Origin: Allobrachymonas sp.
Lineage (GTDB): Bacteria; Pseudomonadota; Gammaproteobacteria; Burkholderiales; Burkholderiaceae_C
NCBI GenBank assembly: GCA_030529505.1
Contig: JAUMWT010000009.1
Coordinates: forward strand, 1 to 59,360
Direction: 5' to 3'
Length of the DNA stretch: 59,360 bases
Below, piece after piece: positions 54,674-59,360 of this stretch. Position 1 is the first letter of the stretch. Every line of letters begins with the position of its first letter. Under the pieces are notes generated by a model. The model saw only the letters and a list, made by a program, of their open reading frames with translations. It was not told the DNA's origin and ran no database searches. A program made the translations under genes and the position numbers.

Positions 54674-56140
54674 ATGTGTGGAATCGTCGCCATGGTGCAT
54701 AACGACCATGTGAACCAATTGCTTTACGACGCCTTGTTGCTGCTGCAACACCGCGGGCAAGACGCCGCAGGCCTTGCCACGCAAAAAGACCGCAAATTCT
54801 TCATGCACAAGGCCAAGGGCATGGTGCGCGACGTGTTTCGCACGCGCAATATGCGCGCGCTGCCCGGCAACTGCGGCCTGGGGCAGGTGCGCTACCCCAC
54901 GGCGGGCAGCGCCGACGATGAGGAAGAGGCCCAGCCCTTTTACGTCAACGCGCCTTTCGGCATCGTGCTGGTGCACAACGGCAACCTCACCAACGCCCAC
55001 GCCCTGCGCCAGGAACTGGCACACACCGATCACCGCCACATCAATACCGAAAGCGATTCGGAAGTGCTGCTCAACGTGCTCGCGCACGAGCTGGGCCGCG
55101 CCAGCAACGGGCAAAGGCTGGAGGTGGACGACATGTTCCAGGCCGTGCGCGCCGTGCACCAGCGCCTCAAAGGCTCTTACGCCGTGATCGCCATGATCGC
55201 CGGGCACGGCCTGCTGGCTTTTCGCGATCCGCACGGCATTCGCCCGCTGTGCATGGGTAAAAGCAGCGATGGCACCGTCATGCTGGCCAGCGAATCGGTT
55301 GCGCTGGAAGGTTCGGGCATTGCCCTGGACCGCGACGTGGCGCCTGGTGAAGCGGTGTTTGTCGATCTGCAAGGCCGCATCACCACGCAGCAATGCGCCG
55401 ATGCCGCCGTGCGCAACCCCTGCCTGTTTGAGTATGTGTATCTGGCCCGGCCCGATTCCACGCTGGACGGCATTTCGGTCTACCGCGCCCGCCTGAAAAT
55501 GGGCGAAACGCTGGCCCATCGCCTGGTGTCTTTTCTCGCGCCCAACGAGATTGATGCCGTCATTCCCGTACCCGAATCCAGCCGCCCCAGCGCCATGCAG
55601 CTGGCCCAGGCCCTGGGCCTGCCCTACCGCGAAGGCTTCGTCAAAAACCGCTACGTCGGCCGCACTTTCATCATGCCCGGGCAAGCCGTGCGCAAAAAAT
55701 CGGTGCGGCAAAAGCTCAATGCAGTCGCCAGCGAATTCAAGGGCAAAAACGTGCTGCTGGTGGACGATTCCATCGTGCGCGGCACCACGTCCAAAGAAAT
55801 TGTGCAAATGGCACGCGATGCCGGCGCCAACAAGGTGTTTCTGGCCAGCGCCGCGCCGCCGGTGCGCTACGCCAACGTCTATGGCATCGACATGCCGTCT
55901 GAAAAAGACCTGGTGGCGCACGGCCGCACCGAAGAAGAGGTGCGCCAGCTCATCGGCTGCGATGCGCTGATCTACCAAAGCCTGGATGCACTCAAATCCA
56001 TCATCCGCGAGCTCAACCCAGCCCTTGGCAATGTGGACTCTTCCTGCTTTGACGGCGTGTACGTCACCGGTGACATCACCGGCGGCGACATCGAACGCCT
56101 GCGGCAAGAGCGGCCGCAGGCCACACCAGTTGAGCCGTGA
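54674..56140 (+). CDS. purF: Amidophosphoribosyltransferase
   Basis: First step of purine synthesis: PRPP and glutamine to 5-phosphoribosylamine. The protein is 488 residues. Mature N-terminal nucleophile Cys2 (MCGIVAMV), with no propeptide, as in the E. coli type. Glutaminase features LLQHRGQDAAG, VHNGNLTNAH and TESDSEVLLN are followed by SYAVIAMI. The PRPP-binding VLLVDDSIVRGTTSKEIVQMAR is intact. Control by a PurR-type repressor is not evident from the short gap to cvpA. Confidence 0.97.
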   Translation: MCGIVAMVHNDHVNQLLYDALLLLQHRGQDAAGLATQKDRKFFMHKAKGMVRDVFRTRNMRALPGNCGLGQVRYPTAGSADDEEEAQPFYVNAPFGIVLVHNGNLTNAHALRQELAHTDHRHINTESDSEVLLNVLAHELGRASNGQRLEVDDMFQAVRAVHQRLKGSYAVIAMIAGHGLLAFRDPHGIRPLCMGKSSDGTVMLASESVALEGSGIALDRDVAPGEAVFVDLQGRITTQQCADAAVRNPCLFEYVYLARPDSTLDGISVYRARLKMGETLAHRLVSFLAPNEIDAVIPVPESSRPSAMQLAQALGLPYREGFVKNRYVGRTFIMPGQAVRKKSVRQKLNAVASEFKGKNVLLVDDSIVRGTTSKEIVQMARDAGANKVFLASAAPPVRYANVYGIDMPSEKDLVAHGRTEEEVRQLIGCDALIYQSLDALKSIIRELNPALGNVDSSCFDGVYVTGDITGGDIERLRQERPQATPVEP

Positions 56141-56412
56141 ATGAAAGATGCAAGGCGGCATGGCGCGCTACAGCGAAACGGTGGCATGCAGCAGCTGGAT
56201 AGGCCCTAGACCCGCCTGAATGGGGTGCCGCGCCTGCGCAAAGGCCCAAGGCGCCCGCCAGGCACCACCTGCCACCGCCCACCCCCCATCCACGCTTGCC
56301 AGCGCCAACACGCATCGCCGCCATCGCGGCCCTTTCATCATTCATTTCACTTGCCCTCATGGCCGTACGCCCGTCCCCTTTTCCATCACCGCACTGCCCG
56401 TAAACAAGCACC

Positions 56413-57645
56413 ATGTCTGACGCTTCCTGCCCCCATCAGCCCGCCGCCGGCAACACCTGGCGGCCCGAAACCCGCGCCATTCGCGAAGCCCTGCCGCGCA
56501 GCCAGTACGGCGAACATGCCGAGGCGCTTTACCTCACCAGCAGCTTCGTGCAGCCCGATAGCGAAACGGCCGCGCACAACTTTGCCTTTCCGGCCGATGG
56601 CTACACCTACACCCGCACCGCCAACCCCACGGTCGCCAGCTTCGAGCAGCGCCTGGCTGCGCTTGAAGGGGCCGAGGCCGCAGCCGCCACGGCCAGCGGC
56701 ATGTCGGCCATCTTGCTGCTGGGGCTGGGCCTGCTCAAAAGCGGGGATCATGTGATCTGCTCGCGCTCCATGTTCGGCTCCACCATCCGCCTGCTGGGCA
56801 CAGACTTTGCCCGCTTCGGCGTGGAAACCAGCTTTGTGCCGCAAACCGATCTGGCTGCCTGGCGCGCCGCCCTGCGCCCCAACACCCGCCTGCTGTTTGC
56901 CGAAACGCCCACCAACCCGCTCACCGATTTGTGCGACATCGCCGCATTGGCCGACATGGCCCACGGCGCAGGCGCCCTGCTGGCCGTGGACAACTGCTTT
57001 GCCACGCCCGTGCTGCAACGCCCGCTGCAATTGGGGGCTGACATCGTCATCCATTCAGGCACCAAGTTTCTGGACGGGCAAGGCCGCGTCATGGCCGGTG
57101 CGCTGTGCGCCAGCAAGCAATTGGTCAACGAGGTGTTCAACCCCGTGCTGCGCGCGGCGGGCATGGTGCTCTCGCCCTTCAATGCCTGGATCGCGCTCAA
57201 GGGGCTGGAAACGCTGCACTTGCGCGTCAAGGCCCAATGTGCCCAGGCGCTGGAGCTGGCCCGCTGGCTGGAGCAGCAGCCGCAGGTGGAGCGCGTGTTC
57301 TACCCCGGCCTGGCCTCGCACCCCCAACACGATCTGGCCATGCGCCAGATGAACGGCATGGGCGGTGCGGTGCTGTCCTTCGCTGTTCGCTCGTCCAATG
57401 CCCAGCAGGCGCGTGCAAGTGCCTTCCACGTCATCGACCAGAGCCAGTTGTGCAGCATCACCTCCAACCTGGGCGACGTCAAAACCACCATCACGCACCC
57501 TGCCAGCACCTCGCATGGCCGCTTGAGTGAAGAACAGCGCCAGGCCGCCGGCATCACCCAGAACCTGATCCGCATCGCCGTGGGGCTGGAGCACATCGAA
57601 GACCTCCAGGCCGACCTGAGCCGTGGCCTGGGCGCCTTGCCCTGA
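56413..57645 (+). CDS. metZ: O-succinylhomoserine sulfhydrylase
   Basis: PLP enzyme making homocysteine from O-succinylhomoserine and sulfide. At 410 residues it has the MetZ/MetB size. Landmarks: the start-of-domain [30 protein letters not shown], the Asp of FAETPTNPL and VDNCFATP, and the PLP Lys in [44 protein letters not shown] near the C terminus. The purF-metZ order is conserved in this bacterial group. Separated from purF by 272 bases with no gene. Confidence 0.93.
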   Translation: MSDASCPHQPAAGNTWRPETRAIREALPRSQYGEHAEALYLTSSFVQPDSETAAHNFAFPADGYTYTRTANPTVASFEQRLAALEGAEAAAATASGMSAILLLGLGLLKSGDHVICSRSMFGSTIRLLGTDFARFGVETSFVPQTDLAAWRAALRPNTRLLFAETPTNPLTDLCDIAALADMAHGAGALLAVDNCFATPVLQRPLQLGADIVIHSGTKFLDGQGRVMAGALCASKQLVNEVFNPVLRAAGMVLSPFNAWIALKGLETLHLRVKAQCAQALELARWLEQQPQVERVFYPGLASHPQHDLAMRQMNGMGGAVLSFAVRSSNAQQARASAFHVIDQSQLCSITSNLGDVKTTITHPASTSHGRLSEEQRQAAGITQNLIRIAVGLEHIEDLQADLSRGLGALP

Positions 57646-57851
57646 AAAGTCACGGGCAGCGCCAGGCGCTGGCGGTGATGCACGCAGCTACACGGCTGCA
57701 CGCACCCGCCCAGGCCGAATCCCAGGCCAACAATGTCTGCGCCGCTTGTTGCTGGACGGCTTGTTGTTTCTCTTGCACACCACGCGACGGCCCAAGCAGC
57801 GCCCGCACCCTCTATCCACCATCGTTTTCATTTCTCACCCATCCACCGCAT

Positions 57852-59240
57852 ATGAGCCAAGTCCGCACCCGCTTCGCCCCATCGCCCACCGGCTTCATCC
57901 ACCTGGGCAACATCCGCTCCGCCCTCTACCCCTGGGCCTTTGCCAAGGCCAAGGGGGGCGACTTCATCCTGCGCATCGAAGATACCGACCAGGAGCGCTC
58001 CACCCAGGCCGCCGTCGACGTGATTCTGGAAGGCATGGCCTGGCTGGGCATGACGCCCGACGAAGGCCCCTTCTACCAAATGCAGCGCATGGCGCGCTAC
58101 AAAGAGGTGCTGGCGCAGATGCAGGCCCAGGGTTTGGTCTACCCCTGCTACATGAGCGTGGCCGAGCTCGATGCGCTGCGCGAGCGCCAGATGGCCGCCA
58201 AGCAAAAGCCCCGCTACGACGGCACCTGGCGGCCCGAGCCGGGCAAGCAACTGCCGCCCGTGCCCGAAGGCGTGCAGCCCGTGCTGCGCTTCAAGAACCC
58301 GCAAGGCGGCGTGGTCGCCTGGGACGACAAGGTCAAAGGCCGCATCGAAATCCGCAACGACGAGCTGGACGATCTCGTCATTGCCCGCCCCGACGGCACG
58401 CCCACCTACAACTTCTGCGTGGTGGTGGACGACATCGACATGGGCATCACCCACGTCATCCGTGGTGACGACCACGTCAACAACACCCCGCGCCAGATCA
58501 ACATCTTCCGCGCGCTGGGCAAAGAGCCGCCGGTGTATGCCCACCTGCCCACCGTGCTCAACGAGCAGGGCGAAAAGATGAGCAAGCGCAATGGCGCCAA
58601 GGCCGTGACGCAGTACCGCGACGAAGGCTACCTGGCCGACGCCATGCTCAACTACCTGGCCCGCCTGGGCTGGAGCCACGGCGACGATGAAATCTTCAGC
58701 CGCGAACAATTCCTGCAATGGTTCGATCTGGATCACCTCGGCCGCAGCGCCGCCCAGTTCGACGAAGCCAAGCTGCGCTGGGTCAACGCCCAGCACATGA
58801 AAACGACGGACGACGCCACGCTCGCCGCCCTCGTCGCGCCGCAACTGCAACAGCGCGGCCTCACGCCCGACGAGCGCCTGCCCGCCATCTGCGGCCTATA
58901 CAAAGACCGCTGCGACACCACCGTGGCCCTGGCCAATCATGCCGCCGCCTTCTACAGCGATGTGGCCGCCAGCGCCGAAGACCTGGCCACCCACGTGACC
59001 GAAGCCATCCGCCCCGCCCTGCGCGATCTGGCCACCAGGCTCGCCGCCCTGCCCGCTTTGGACAAGGCATCGATTGCCGCTGCGCTGAAAGAAACGCTGG
59101 CCGCCCACGGCCTGAAAATGCCGCAACTGGCCATGCCCGTGCGCGTGCTCGTCATGGGCACGCCGCAAACGCCATCGCTCGATGCCGTGCTGGCTTTGCA
59201 GCCGAAAGAAAAAATTTTGCAGCGTTTGCAAAATTCCTGA
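57852..59240 (+). CDS. gltX: Glutamyl-tRNA synthetase
   Basis: Charges tRNA-Glu. At 462 residues it is typical. Class I motifs: HIGH-type [19 protein letters not shown] and KMSKR in [11 protein letters not shown]. Family features [15 protein letters not shown] and [22 protein letters not shown] are present, with an anticodon-binding C-terminal domain. The zinc Cys set seen in E. coli is reduced (one Cys in VYPCYMS). ATG 57852 starts the conserved N terminus. A tRNA-Ala gene follows. Confidence 0.96.
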   Translation: MSQVRTRFAPSPTGFIHLGNIRSALYPWAFAKAKGGDFILRIEDTDQERSTQAAVDVILEGMAWLGMTPDEGPFYQMQRMARYKEVLAQMQAQGLVYPCYMSVAELDALRERQMAAKQKPRYDGTWRPEPGKQLPPVPEGVQPVLRFKNPQGGVVAWDDKVKGRIEIRNDELDDLVIARPDGTPTYNFCVVVDDIDMGITHVIRGDDHVNNTPRQINIFRALGKEPPVYAHLPTVLNEQGEKMSKRNGAKAVTQYRDEGYLADAMLNYLARLGWSHGDDEIFSREQFLQWFDLDHLGRSAAQFDEAKLRWVNAQHMKTTDDATLAALVAPQLQQRGLTPDERLPAICGLYKDRCDTTVALANHAAAFYSDVAASAEDLATHVTEAIRPALRDLATRLAALPALDKASIAAALKETLAAHGLKMPQLAMPVRVLVMGTPQTPSLDAVLALQPKEKILQRLQNS

Positions 59241-59253
59241 AAACTGCTATACA
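59226..59253 (+). promoter_or_regulatory. Promoter of the tRNA-Ala transcript
   Basis: TTGCAA (59226-59231) and TATACA (59248-59253) are spaced by 16 bases, about 50 bases upstream of the tRNA. The -35 lies inside the last codons of gltX. Confidence 0.6.
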
Positions 59254-59306
59254 ATGCGAGCTTCGACACCGAGAGGGGCAAACAGCAAACGCTGATGCAC
59301 ACTTCA

Positions 59307-59360
<54 letters not shown>

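Overview
The window reads as chromosomal DNA of a betaproteobacterium in the Burkholderiales, most like Comamonadaceae. It is GC-rich. It carries gene orders typical of that group: map next to glnD, argD-argF, ratA/rnfH divergent from smpB, and folC-SPOR-cvpA-purF-metZ followed by gltX and a tRNA-Ala. No rRNA, phage, complete insertion sequence or CRISPR array is visible.

Layout. 1-2.2 kb: heat-shock sigma factor rpoH with a leader hairpin and a clean terminator. 2.2-4.2 kb: an EamA-type transporter and a membrane-anchored protein of unknown function broken by a frameshift. 4.2-10.7 kb: lytic transglycosylase mltD and glyoxalase II gloB (minus strand), divergent from a methyltransferase-rnhA pair, then dnaB and pth. 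10.9-18.1 kb: argD-argF (minus), then map and glnD (plus). 18.3-21.6 kb: a YihY/BrkB membrane protein and a lone GspE/PilB-type ATPase. 21.7-30.9 kb: a one-strand metallophore-uptake block made of an AraC regulator, TonB-dependent receptor, MFS transporter, SAM methyltransferase and two ABC exporter-fold half-transporters. 31-34.7 kb: a gene-poor stretch with palindromes, tRNA-Leu(CAG) and rnr. 34.8-40 kb: accessory genes (two small exported proteins, an XRE regulator, a zinc-site-lacking sirtuin, and a three-gene ABC cluster). 40-48.6 kb: pssA, fba, glnA, a DUF4124-like exported protein, metY, rnfH-ratA and smpB. 48.7-59.4 kb: a YqaA-type protein, cardiolipin synthase, an ArsC/Spx-like protein, the folC-to-metZ run, gltX and the start of tRNA-Ala(GGC).

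How the parts work together. Most of the window is housekeeping: stress response, replication, nitrogen control (glnD, glnA), arginine and methionine synthesis (metY and metZ are paralogous sulfhydrylases), one-carbon and purine supply (folC, purF), and RNA quality control (rnr, smpB). The accessory material sits at 21.7-31 kb and 34.8-40 kb. The uptake block has the same parts as the yersiniabactin/pyochelin import sets (regulator, receptor, permease, paired ABC proteins) but no biosynthetic gene in the window. It has an extra methyltransferase joined to the ABC genes by ATGA start/stop overlaps.

A second layer is a family of about 175-190-bp non-coding repeats. They share inverted ends (GAGCCTGTTCA...TGAACAGGCTC) and, in two copies, a 3-bp TNA target duplication. 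There are five clear copies and one decayed copy. They look like MITEs mobilised by an IS5-type transposase not present here. Copies lie between argD and argF, between map and glnD, and beside regulators. All calls are from reading the sequence; no database search was run.
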